Shown: positions 35,294 through 46,989 of the stretch, piece by piece
How the letters are laid out: every line of letters begins with the position of its first letter
How positions within the stretch are numbered: position 1 is the first letter of the stretch
Source of the DNA: Sceloporus undulatus
Taxonomy: Eukaryota > Chordata > Lepidosauria > Squamata > Phrynosomatidae
Reading direction: 5' to 3'
NCBI RefSeq assembly: GCF_019175285.1
Contig: NC_056528.1
Span: 13,321,961-13,385,960 of the forward strand
Length of the DNA: 64,000 bases
The notes under the pieces: model-generated
The model's input: only the letters and a program-made list of their open reading frames with translations
Databases searched by the model: none
What the model was told of the DNA's origin: nothing
Made by a program: the position numbers and the translations under genes

Positions 35294-38200
35294 CCTGCTT
35301 TAACTGCCATGGGATCCTGGGATTTGTACTTTGCTGTGGCACCAGGCCAGACGTCCTCCTTTCCCCGGACATGCCCTACATTTCAGTCTTCTCTAAAATA
35401 ATGCTTCCCAAACTGGTCCTCCAGGTTTTTGGACTTCACCTCCCAGAAGCCCCAGCCAGTTGGGCCAACAGCTAGGGATTCTGGGAGCTGAAGTCCCAAA
35501 ATCTGGAGGACCAAAGTTTGGGAACCACTGTTCTAAAACAATGTTTTCCAAACGTTGGTCCTCCAGGAGTTTTGGACTTCAACTCCCAGAAGCCCCCGCC
35601 ATTGGGCCAGTAATCAGGAATTCTGGGAGCTGAAGTCCAAAACATCTGGAGGACCAAAGTTTGGCAATCCCTGAATTGCAGATAATAACAGGCTACTTAA
35701 TGATTTCATAGCTTGTTGGAATCCCATTGATTTCAGCCCCATTTGAACGCACTGCTTGATCATATTTGCCAGTCATCTCCCTTCCTATACTCTGATTGGG
35801 ATTTTCTTTCCACAGGGACAGGGGCGAGATGCCAGCTTTGCCATACCAGCCAGCAGTCCGATGCCAACAATCCCATGGAAGAGGAAACCTATTACCCGCT
35901 GTATCCCGGCCACATCCCCACCAGCCCTTTGCAGAAAGTCCTGCTGGCGGCCGGCTCTGCTTTCATGGCTCTCTACGATCCTTATCGACATGGTGAGCTG
36001 GGTCTTTCCATGTGGGGCAGTCTGGTTGTGAACCTAGTTGTGTAACTGACCATCCACAGCGGGTGATCCCCGGAGCATCTCTATATTAAAATGCAGGGTG
36101 GTTCAAAAAGAATGGTGCAAGGCCAAATAAGCTGGGCTTTACTTTTGCACCGTATGGGTGGGTGTTTTCCATTTTATTTTTGTTTCTGAATTGCTGCTGC
36201 TGTTGCAATTGCAATTTTTGTGGAGCAAAGGTATGGCCCCATGTGTGGCCCACTGCTCCGTTGCACAAGCTGTCTCTTGCCCGTCTGGAGAAAGCATGAG
36301 CAAACGTGGACCAGGGACTCTTTCACACTATGCATTTATAGCACTTTCAATCCGCTTTCACTACTGTGGTTCAGCCTTCGGGAATCCTGGGATGTTCAAT
36401 TTAAGGAGAAGTATTGAAAAGACTAGCTTACTATCTCCTTTTCTCATTTTCAGATATGATAGCTGTCCTTGGAGAGACTACTGGTTTCTTGGCTCTGAGG
36501 AACCTCAGAGAGCGGATGAAGAACGACCCAGAGGGATACCGGATCCTACAGTGAGTGAACAAGTTTTTCTTAGCCTCTAGCCAGGACCGGATCATCTTAC
36601 ACAGTTTGGAGACAAGGCATCTATTCAAGATCAAGGTCACCTATCTGGATAGGTTGCTGCTTAACAGACTTTTTCACCACCTCTTTACATTTGGGAAGAT
36701 TTGAGGCTGGAATTTTAAAGACCTTAGAACACATATAGGATTGTACTGTATGGCGTAGTCAAATTCTGTATTTGGGGTGCAAATAAATCTGTAGGTGGCA
36801 AAAATAAAAACCCTCAAAAATCCAATAAGGTCTGGCCTTGCTCAATATGTACAGAATGGTGCTAGTTTGGGGGCAACAAAGAAAATAGAAATGTACATGG
36901 CTTCCATTTCCCTTGTAGAGAGCGGCCTCGGATTCGTCTCTCCACGCTGGATATCACAGGCCTTCGGGCGCTTCCGGATGGGACCTTTGGACGGGAATAT
37001 GTCCGCTTTTTGGATGATAATGTGAGTACAGCACGCGGTACGTACAAGCTTCCGGAGAAGATTTCCCTGACTAATGAATGTATTGATTAAGAATCTCCAT
37101 CTTCTCTTCATGCTTCTAGTGCTCTAGAAGGCAGCAAGGCAGGGAGGAATCTTGGAAAATGGCTTAGAAAGAGCAGGAGGTGGGGAGCCAAGATTTTAAA
37201 GCATTTCAATGCAAGTAATATATTCGTAAAGCCAACCCTATCTTCCTATGGTCTCCAAAACTGGGGGTGAATTGATATGAATTGGTTTAGCAAAACTGTA
37301 TTGGAGGTATAATGATGGGTGTAGTGGTTTGGGCATTGGAATAGGACTCTGGAGACCAAGGTACAAACCCATACTTGGCCATGTCAACCCACACAGATTC
37401 TCAGCCCCAGAGGAAGACAAAGGCAAACCTCTTCTGAGGATCTCTGGGAGGCTTCGGGGGGCACCTTAGTCTTCCCAATGATCTTGGGGGACTGTACCTC
37501 CCATCTCACCACCTCCACCACCAAAGACTGAAAACAAAATGCCTCCCACCACCCTCTGGATGGGAGCATGGGGACATTTTGCCCATGTTTTAGGTTCCCC
37601 TGAGTCATTTTAGGCCAGAGAGACCTTTATTAAGAAAAGGAAATGAGTGGCAGTAACTTCCAGTTGAATTCCATTCTTTGAAAAAGGCTTCATCTGGGTT
37701 TAAAATGGCCTGGAGAGGAAGGGGCCCTGAAACATGACAAAAATACCTTCAAACCCCCTGGAAAGCATTTTGATGCAAAAAAAGTTAATAAAAATAAAAT
37801 GCAAGGGCCTGGGGGCCACAAAAATGCTTCTGGGGGACATCCGCTTCCTGCCCGCAGGCCAGACTTTGCACACCCCTGTTGTAGATAGCAAATATATACA
37901 AGCCTCCCTTTTCCTTCTGGTTGGCAGAGGGTTTCTCCAGACACAAGGATGCCTGCCAGGTTTGTTGACGACGGAGAACTGGCTTACGTTATCCAGAGGT
38001 ACCGAGAGGTCCATGACCTGATGCATACCCTCCTCGGCATGCCCACCAATATGCTTGGTGAGTTTTCTCATAACTATCCTGCCTACCTCTGGACTTTTGC
38101 AAAAGCAGTTGCTTTGGAAATGTTAAACTTTGGAGAGAGCAAGCAGTGCAAGCTATTTAAAGAGTGCAGGACCCCCCCCCCAGACTTCCAGGAGAAGCCA

Positions 38201-39889
38201 TTCGCGCCTTCTTTTTGGCCAGAAAAAAAGGGCAATCTAAAGAGTCTGAAAGAACCGAGGGCTATAAACAGACCCGGTGTAGACAGTCACACAACTTTCC
38301 ACAGCCGTTGCTCCACTTTCAGGACTTTCCGGTTTACTGTGTGCAACCTTGTGCAACCGGCACTGATGGGACCTTTGCATCGAGGTTAAAACAGGAGGCC
38401 GAGTCCCTTTTCACCTACTTTCAGGACCCAAGCAGTGTCATGAGCTTTGGAGCCGGAGGCAGAGGAGGTCCTGGTTTTACCATACGGTTGGGAAACGGGG
38501 CGTGTGGAGGATGCGCCGGGTGTTGGGCAATCCAGCCTGAGCCCTGAAAGCCTTCTAGGTTTGCAATGTGGAGAGGGAGGAGTGAGTCACTCCTCGCATT
38601 GCCTTGTGTCTGCACTTCTGTGCTGTGGCAAAAGCCTGACAGAAAGCGCAGGGTGCTCTGGCGGTTATTTTTAGAGGCTGAGACACCTGACCCTCCACAC
38701 AGATTCACTTCCCACTCCTGGGACAGAGACAAGCTTTCCCTACCTCTCCTCCCCCCCAAAACCTCCCTTCTGAAGAAGATCAGCAAGTTTCTTGCTTGTG
38801 TCTTCCATCAGAAATTCCTTTTTCTCCCGTCTCTTTGCTTTCAAAACTAAAACTCCCCGAAGGCTGGGGGGCACATATATACTACTGTTTTTGTACGTAT
38901 TTAATGTGTACTGGTTTTAATAATTTGCAAGCTGCCTTGAGTCCCAATATTGAGGGGAAAGGCAGAATATAAATCTATATAATGATGATGATGATAACAG
39001 TAAATAATAAGGACGGAAAACAAGGTTAACCAGGCTCTTTCCCCATCTTATGAGAAAGAGATATGATTGTCTCACATCTCTTGTTGCTTCTTCCTAGGGG
39101 AGGTCACGGTAAAGTGGTTTGAGGCAATCCAGACAGGCCTGCCCATGTGCATTCTGGGAGCAGTGTTTGGCCCCGTCCGTCTAAACGCCCGGTATGTTTC
39201 TCCAAACCAAGGGTGGCAATAGCCCAGTAGATAGAGAGAGTGGTGCCTTGGCCTGAAAGAAATGAATTGTATTTCCCAGAAACAATTTCCTCCGTCCAAT
39301 GAACTCTTCAGTAACTTATTAAATTGCTCCTTTTCTCATTGTTTCTAAATCTCAATCTACAGATGTTTAGGGAGGTAGTTCCAAGGATCTGGAACAGTGA
39401 GTGAAAAAGGCCAAAGCTGAACCAAAAGAGAAGAAACTAGTGGTTGAATGAGAAGTACAGTTGGCTCTCTTTATCCACGGGTTCAAGCATCCACTGTTTG
39501 GAAATATTCCAAAAATATATAAATTCTTAGAAGCCAACCTTGATTTTGCCATTTTATATCAGGACACCATTTTGGTATCCATTGTATTTAATGGGACTTG
39601 AGTATCCATGGATTTTGGTATCCTTGGGGGTTCCTGGAACCAAACTCTAGCCAATACCAAGGGCCCACTGTATAACCCTTTAGTTTCTCTGACGCTCTTC
39701 CTTCCTTCATCCATCTATCCATCCAGGAAGCTCCGCATCTTGACCTCTGAGCTGATCCCGTGGGCCCTTAGGAGTGGAAACAGCGCCAACTGCTTCTTGA
39801 ATGTTTATTACGAAGAGCGCTGGGAGCAAACCGTGGAATCCCTTCGCAACGAAATCGGCATCCTGCCGCCCCCAGTGGTTCGAGTCTAA
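35064..39889 (+). CDS. COQ4: COQ4, coenzyme Q biosynthesis protein, seven exons
   Basis: Matrix-side inner-membrane protein needed for ubiquinone synthesis; it scaffolds the COQ complex and has been linked to C1 decarboxylation of the head group. Exons: 35064-35154, 35816-35992, 36454-36550, 36919-37021, 37928-38057, 39098-39191, 39727-39889. Phases agree and give 284 residues (human 265). The zinc-motif HDxxHx11E is intact: HDLMH in exon 5 and the Glu opening exon 6. Other anchors are [47 protein letters not shown] and [10 protein letters not shown]. Exon 1 ([20 protein letters not shown], rich in Arg and Leu) looks like a mitochondrial presequence. It was chosen because it ends one base into a codon, as exon 2 requires, but its donor is GCAAGT, not GT. 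The protein ends PPVVRV. Confidence 0.95.
35155..35160 (+). other. Likely GC-AG splice donor of COQ4 intron 1
   Basis: The exon boundary reads TTTTAG|GCAAGT. GC donors make up a small minority of vertebrate introns and usually have an otherwise strong consensus, as here (AG before, AAGT after). The phase is exactly what exon 2 needs, and the acceptor at 35811-35815 is TTTCCACAG. Confidence 0.6.
35395..35678. mobile_element. Two tandem copies of a small palindromic element in COQ4 intron 1
   Basis: Two units of about 140 bases (about 35395-35535 and 35540-35678) run head to tail. Each is itself an inverted repeat, with TTGGTCCTCCAG-like left and CTGGAGGACCAAAGTTTGG right ends and a TTCTGGGAGCTGAAGTCC centre. 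Pieces of similar ends occur elsewhere in the window. Confidence 0.75.
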
Positions 39890-41242
39890 GCTTTTTGCTG
39901 AGAACAAGGAGAAGATCTTTATCAAACAGATCTGGTGCCAACGAAAGGAGGAATGAACGTTGGGAAATTAAACTGGTCTTGTGTCGGATCAGCAGCGGGG
40001 CATCGATGGTTTGTCCAGCCAAAAGATTTACTAACTCTTCAGGAGTGCTTAACGTCTCTTACTCCATACGACGACAGCAAGTGTAAAGAATATGAAGTCA
40101 TATTAAAATGTGAACAACAACACATCCAGCTGGTCCCCAAAAACCTTAAAGGGACATTTTCCTCCTCTCTCCCCATCTCTTCTTCCTTGTGTGCTGTGCC
40201 TCCAAGACACTTTTTAGCTAAAGAGCAGGAAATGAACATGTTGAATAGGGAAAGACAGAAATGAATTTATTGGGAATCCTAACTGCATAGTCCTTTAGAG
40301 TGAACAGCTGGATACGCAGTCCATAGTTTAACAAATTCAATGACTCTCGGGATTGGTGATAGACCACAATCATACCAATGGTTAGGCATGAAAAAGGCGG
40401 CAGGCAAAAACAGCCAAGACAATACCAAAACTCAGAGCTGCAGAAGAGAAGACTTAAAACTCTTAAAATGCAGGTTATATGGAGTGTGTGTATATTTTAT
40501 GTGATTGTATATATACATATATTTTGATTGAATTTTATGACAATTTTAAAGGTTTGATCTGTGAGCTGCCTTGGGTCCTCTGGGGAGAAAGGCGGGATAT
40601 AAATGAAATAAATAAAATAAATTATAATTACTTCCTAGCTTTGCATAAATTAGAAATAGCATCTCAATCTGATGCTCCTTCTTTTCACCTGTGGCCTTTT
40701 TTCCTCTTGTGATGGCCCTATTTTTATGTATTTATTTTATTTCCAATAATAATAATAATAATAATAATAAATTTTATTTATATCCTGCCTCTTCCCATAT
40801 GATCGAGGCAGCTTACAATCACAATAATATACAACACAATAATAAACCCAATACACAAATAAAACACAATACAACTCTAATAAATTCATACAGTATAAAT
40901 AAATCCCCCTCCCCTCCCTCCTTACATATATAACATAATCTCTAATATAACAATAGTAGAATATAAAATAAATAGTTAAAACCTATTAATTAAAAATAAT
41001 TGAGACAGGAAGAAGCGGGTATCCTGCCTGTCTCCCAATAATAGTGACAGATTTAAAACAATACAATTTAAAAACAATGCAAAGTTAAAATGTTTAAATA
41101 GGAAATTTATATTTGGCGCTCTCTGTTCTTCCAGGATGTCTCTCATTCAGTCCTTGCATTGGATCTTCTCTGTGTCAGTCTTGGATATATAGGACAAAAG
41201 GAGGAATTCACCTCCACAGCTATACTGTATTCGGAAACCTGG

Positions 41243-41293
<51 letters not shown>

Positions 41294-41717
41294 TATGGTT
41301 TATATTTTCCACTTCTTCTTACGGATCGAGGCAATACGTTAAACCCTAAACCCTCCGACCAATAAAATGAATACTGCTTTTGGACAATACTGAGACATGG
41401 TTCTGTTGGGTTTAGGCAATGGTCGAAGGCAAGGAGCCTCCGCAGTCTCGTTGCTGACCAGTTCTGGACAGTGAGAGAAATTCTGTAGCAACCATGATAT
41501 GTGAGCAGCAAATTGAAAATTGGTTTTCTGCCATCAAGGGAATCTTATTATGTCATTATATTTGCCTAATGTAAACTCTGGCTGGTTCTCCAAAAAGCAC
41601 TCCAAAATGCTGCCAGCCAAAAGTCACTCCCAGAGCTGTATCAATACGCCTGATATCTGAGTCCTTAATAATACTCAGTACTTAGTGAAGTCGAAGGGTT
41701 TTGTGGCCAGCCTCCAT

Positions 41718-41884
41718 AGTTTTTAATGGGTTTTCTGGGCTATGTGACCATGTTCTAGAAGAGTTTATTCCTGATGTTTCGCCAGCATCTGTGGCTGGCA
41801 TCTTCAGAGAATGATGCCGGCAAACCATCAGGAATAAACTCTTCTAGAACATGGGCGTATAACCCCGAAAACCCACAAAAAACT
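41718..41884. mobile_element. Foldback element, intergenic after COQ4
   Basis: The left arm contains CATGTTCTAGAAGAGTTTAT then TCCTGATG; the right arm contains the inverse, CATCAGGAATAAACTCTTCT then AGAACATG. The outer parts (GGGTTTTCTGGGC, and the inverse CCCCGAAAACCC) also match. A CCAGCATCTGTGGCTGGC hairpin forms the centre. Confidence 0.8.
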
Positions 41885-43896
41885 GTACTTAATCTGAAAA
41901 AGTGGATTTATATCCATGAAAGCTCACAGTAAAATAAAAACCAGTTTGTCTTAATACTCCTAACGCATCCCCTCCACACACACCACTTCATTTTCAAATT
42001 CAGCTTGTCTTAATCTCATTTTTCCCCCATTTCAAATTCTTTTTCTTCCTTTTTAAGTCTAGCCAATTTAACGTCTCACTTGATTTTATCCAAATCCCCA
42101 CACTATTCTCGTCTTAAGTGTGCTTTTGTTTTGATATTTGTAACAGATTGAAACGCTTTTTCTCCTGTCTTTTCTAGTTCCCCTACAATTACCTCAGCAA
42201 TTTACCTCAGGGACTAATGTTAATTTCACTCTCTAGCATGATCAAGTACTCAAATAATCTCCTACCAATTACTTTTGACAAGTTACCTCAGAGATTACTC
42301 GCCTGACACATCTTTACTTTAAACATCTCAACTTTGGGTTTCTGGCAACTCGAACTCAGAACCCTACACCTCCAAATTTCAAGCACACTCCCAGCGACCG
42401 GGTTTTTCGGATCCCAGCGCTGCCAACCAAACTGCTTTATATTACCAAAAGTCAGTTTCATTTTGGGGGGTGTTTTGGGTCTAGTCTAGTCTTTGGGAGG
42501 GTGCAAGATCCATGTGCATTTTCCCTTTATCTCATTAAATCCAGGCCATGATATTTGACAGTTGTGTGCCACCCAATCCGGAAAAGCAGGTTCAGCCGCA
42601 TGCAACCCTTTGCAGTAAAACCAGTCCATAAATACTGGTCCAACTGGTTTCCTGTTCCTCTTACAGGATTTAATTAAAATTGCCAAATGGGGTTCATTGC
42701 AATATCACTGCCTCTTGGGCAGTAGCCACTTTGTTGATGTCAAGTTTTAGATAAACAAGATTACAGAGGATACTTTGGCCCTTTATTCTGAATTATTTCC
42801 CTAACTTTTGGTCTCCAGCCACAGATAACGCAACCTAGAGATCTAGCGAAGTGAATTTTAATCCATTAAAAAGCTAGTTATCTCCACAAATCTGTTTTTG
42901 AAAAGTTCATGGCGCAAGAAATCTGTTTTTAAAAAGTGGAAGCCATCTTGGTTTTGCTGCAGCAGAAATAGCATAGATCTTTTTTTAAAAGCAGAACAAA
43001 CGAGGTGCTTTATGAATCGGATGTAAAAGAAAAGAGAGAGAGATGGTTTATAAAAGGGATTTTATTCCACAAAGTAGCCCAAGACGTTGTGACCAAGAAC
43101 TATTCGTAGGGTCATCTTCAGAGGATGTTAAGAGGAAAGGAGGCAGGACAATGCATAGGCATTAATAATTATAAGCAAGTCACAGGCAGAAGAAATGCAA
43201 AAGTCTCGTCTGTACCTCTCCTTCATATTAAAATGGATGTAAAACACACGTTGTGAAATGATATATAGAATCAAAACAAAACTGCATACGTGTAAAACGA
43301 TACTCTCGGTATATTTGCAAAGCAATTTGAAAATCGGCCTGCGGGGATTTCCAAAAAGTATGTCTCCGAAGCTTATGGCTCGGCAGAATTAACAGGGCTA
43401 CCAGTTGGCTTCTTCCATTTACCAAGTTGTAAATCACTTGCCACATTGGCCACTTTCTCCATTGGGCCAGTTTTTCCATCACTTGCCATAATGGGCCAGT
43501 TTCTCCATCATCCTCATCCTTACTGGATCCATTTGCTCCTAACACCCACCTTGCTAAACTGGGTTAGAAGCCACGCTTTGCTAAATGAAGCAGAGGCTAA
43601 GTTCCCTCCTGGCTCACAACTCTTTTGACAAAACCACAAAGAGGAACAGACACAATGGGAGATGCCTCTTGACATCAATCTGTTTTCTCAACTTACAAAA
43701 GTGTGCCTATTCTTCCCTGGTTGTTTTGAACTTTGGAGGGAGTTGAGCAAAACATTTCCTGGATTTCGTTCGCCGGCGGAAAAAAGCGCAAAGAAGGAGC
43801 CGATCTGGCCTTGCAAGGAAGGAAGCTGCAAACCTTGGGAGCAGCCACCAAGAACTCCCCTTGCTCCTAGTTGTTGTTGTTGTTGTTGTTGTTGCA

Positions 43897-44066
43897 CAGT
43901 GGTTTGAGTGCGAAAGTAGGACTCTGGAGACCAGGGTTTGAATCCCCGCTCAGCCATGAAACCCACTGAATTATCTTGGGCAAAAAGTCACACTCTCTCA
44001 GCTTCAGAGGAAGGCCATGGCAAACCCAAATAACACATCTTGCCAAGAAAACCCTGGGATAGGTTT
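43897..44066 (+). mobile_element. SINE (family B), intergenic
   Basis: Head with GACTCTGGAGACCAGGGTTTG, core CTTGGGCAAAAAGTCACACT and 3' part TTGCCAAGAAAACCCTGG. A (GTT)n run precedes it at 43870-43893 and a LINE tail with (ATT)n follows at about 44075-44215. Confidence 0.75.
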
Positions 44067-44173
44067 AATTCCTTTTTAATGCACCGCTTTTCTATGTTTT
44101 TAACCGTATTGTACTTTGTTGAAGCCCCTCTTTGTTCCAGTTCTGGGAAAAGAGCGGGATACAAATAAGTAAA

Positions 44174-44213
<40 letters not shown>

Positions 44214-45251
44214 TTATATATTGCAAGAAATTGTGGTTGTGAGGAACTAATAAAAAGTGTCCCGTCCTGGTACATGGCAGCTAAAAACGGGCTGATTTTG
44301 GCTAAATTTTGAAGTAAATTCAGGAATAAAAAGCCTGTGTCCCTCCAAATATTTCCAGACTCCAACTCCCACCATCAGAGTTGGGGATGATAGGCCTTGA
44401 AGTCCAGCATTATCTAGGCTTTCCATGAATTGCCAATGCATCTTTCAATGCCGGCATGCAATGCGCCTTATCTTTATTTGGAACAAGACGCCGAAGAGCA
44501 TTACGACGAATCCTGGAAGGATATTGTCAAATAGTGAAATTATAATGTTGGTAAACAAGGGAATGGCCCTCGATGAGATAAAGCAAAGCCTCTGTTAATT
44601 AAAGTGTCCGCTTCTCTCTTTCTCTCAGCAAACAGAACTAATCCTAGTTGTAAGAAGAGCCGGCTCAGAGGAAAATGGAGCATTTAACCAAAAGAGATTT
44701 CCAAACCGTCTCCGATCGTTACTCTTGCCGAGAAATAGTAACAATAAAAATAAACTTAATACGCAAGCGGCGAAGATCTGTCGCGGCGTGACTGAGTTTC
44801 CAAACAACTCAAAGAGCATTAAATTAACTCGTTAATTAATAAATAGAGACTGGCATGCTTATTCATCCTTAATAATAATAATATTTTAATATATATTTAC
44901 TGACATACCATATTAATGTGTTGCATCCCATTTCCAAAATATAAATGATAAAGACAGACAGACGAGAGACATCCCGCCTACACTAAACATCCATCCTTAA
45001 TACTTATAGTAATAATGTTTGCAAATGTTTGTTTAGTTTGCAGCCCTTGGAGTGAGCATTATTATCCTTATCATTATTATTATTAAAGCTCACTTGAAGG
45101 GCTGCAGACTAAGCAGTGATTTGCAAACATTTGCAAGGCAAATGGGCGGCCTGTAAGTAAACCTTTATTATTATTTATTATTAATAAACATTTGGAAATG
45201 CAAGCGTTTCATATTATGATGATGCTGATGATGCTTCTTTTTATTATTATC

Positions 45252-45288
<37 letters not shown>

Positions 45289-45812
45289 TGGTTTATTTAT
45301 TTATCCCTGCGGATCGAGGTGGAATTACAACAAAGATAAAATGACAAAGTACAATAAAAATGCATTAAACCCTGAATTATTATTATTATTATTGATAAAT
45401 AAGCATGACCGAACGGGCTATAAATCCATTTTCCTTCCTTATAAACGCCTTGGATGGGGTTTATTTATTTCTAACTTTAAAAAGTTTATTTTTTCTGATC
45501 AACAAGAGACCCACAAATACACAACATCGGTTAAAATAAAACATCTTCAGTTAAAACACACACATATCAATATGGACAGTTCAAGACACATATTTGTACA
45601 TTTTAAAAAGGTCCACATTTCCAAAGCCATATATATATATATATATGGAGTTGCTGACTTTGGAAATGGATGTTTTAATGTGTTTTATATGTGTTTTAAT
45701 GTGTTTTATATGCCTTGGGTTGGGTCCCACTTTGGAAGAAAGGCGGGGTAAAAATTAATTAATTAATTAATTAATTAGTAGTCTGAAAAGGAAAGGAAAA
45801 GGAACTCTGAAG

Positions 45813-46130
45813 CAAACCAATGAATAGAAAAAAAGTGTAAATTAAGTAAAGTAATGGATAGAAAAGTGAAAAAATAAGGAAAGCAACAAATACAAAAGTG
45901 AAAATTAAACGAAGCGTTGAATCTGAGTAAAGCAATGGACAGAAAATTAAGGAAAGCAATAAATAGAAAACTGAGATCTTAGTATCGCAATGGATGGAAA
46001 AGTGAAAATCAAGTAAAGCAATGAAATCAAATAAAGCAATGGACAGAAAAAGTGAAAATGTAGTCATGGAATGGATAGAAAAGTGAAAAGTAAGTAAAGC
46101 CATGGAGAGAAAAGTGAAAAGGGACCCTGA
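45813..46130. repeat. Degenerate purine-rich minisatellite
   Basis: Variants of the unit AAAGCAATGGATAGAAAAGTG followed by AAAAT... recur about ten times at irregular spacing of roughly 25-40 bases. The plus strand is almost pyrimidine-poor. The 161-residue minus-strand frame across it (45771-46256, Phe/Leu/Ile-rich) is a by-product and not a gene. Confidence 0.7.
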
Positions 46131-46345
46131 AGAGAAACCCTGAAGAGGAAAAAAAGGAGGGGAAAAACTCGTGCATTTTGCAAAAGAAAAAACAAAAAAC
46201 TTCCCTGAACTTTTTCCTTGATTTATTCTTTCTTTTTCTGTTGCAAAGCCAGCCATTGCTTGCCATGTTTTTTCTTCCTTCCGCCTTTTAAATGCGTAAT
46301 GCTCTCCTTTTTATTAAGCAAAGGCAGAAGAAGTGCAACAAAATG

Positions 46346-46439
46346 CGACTCTGGTGGGACTCGAACCCACAACCTTTGAATGACTTCCCTTGCCATTGAC
46401 TCTAGAAGTCCAATGCGCTATCCATTGCGCCACAGAGCC
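46346..46439 (-). tRNA. tRNA-Arg (anticodon TCT) with a 21-base intron
   Basis: The minus strand folds as a full tRNA of 73 bases plus intron. The acceptor strand GGCTCTG pairs with CAGAGTC, followed by discriminator G. A-box (TGGCGCAATGG) and B-box (GGTTCGAGTCC) are intact. The anticodon stem TTGGA pairs with TTCAA, and the loop carries TCT. The intron at 46382-46402 sits at the canonical place after position 37. A minus-strand TTTT at 46340-46343 is the pol III terminator. Human intron-bearing tRNA-Arg-TCT genes have near-identical mature sequences, and one lies just upstream of SLC27A4, as here. Confidence 0.97.
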
Positions 46440-46989
46440 ATCTGCCAAACCAGGGCTGCTCCTTCCCTTCTTCTCTTCTTCTCACCTCCTTTCTTTCCTT
46501 CCACCAGTTGCTTTCCTATTTTGGCAAATCCTTCCAAATCCCTTTTTTCCTCTTCCTTTTTAATCCTTTCCATCCTAGAAAAATCAATTGCCATTTTATT
46601 TTATTTCCAATGCAATGTTTGAATTGCATTTAATTATTATTATTTTTTGCAACCTTTGTTTGCATTTCCTCTTCTCTTTATTTATATCTCTTTTGGAAAG
46701 AAAAGGGAAATGGAAGCATGCAACAAAGAAACAACTCTTTCCCTCGATTTGCAACTTTCCTTGCTTTCCATTGGATACATATGTAAACTGTAATTCTCAA
46801 ATGCAACATTTTATTTTAGTTTTATTGTTTTTGCAAAAGGAGACCTAAGGGTCTAAAAAGGTCTCCTTGAGGTGGGCACTGGGAAGACTGAAAAGTTTGC
46901 AACCCCCTCCCCCCCCCAAAAAAATAATAATGCAAATAAAACTAAAAACCTCTCACAAAAGTGGAAAGAAAGAGGCTTTCTCTGTGCAA

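Larger units (their letters stand above)
39890..46345. other. COQ4 to tRNA-Arg intergenic region, repeat-rich
   Basis: No protein gene is visible. The first part is the COQ4 3' untranslated region (possible ATTAAA signals at 39967 and 40102). LINE 3' tails with (AAT)n lie at about 40550-40620 (+), 40746-40900 (-), 41246-41340 (-), 44075-44215 (+), 45250-45340 (-) and 45690-45778 (+). A foldback element is at 41718-41884 and a SINE at 43897-44066. A degenerate purine-rich minisatellite lies at about 45813-46130. Positions 42000-43600 hold low-complexity and weakly repeated sequence with no clear assignment. Positions 44440-44860 look unique and are discussed in the findings. Confidence 0.6.

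Noticed and set aside
45771-46256. 161-residue minus-strand open frame rich in Phe, Leu and Ile, resembling a membrane protein
   Set aside because: It lies over a degenerate minisatellite whose unit lacks stops; there is no splice context and no recognisable family.
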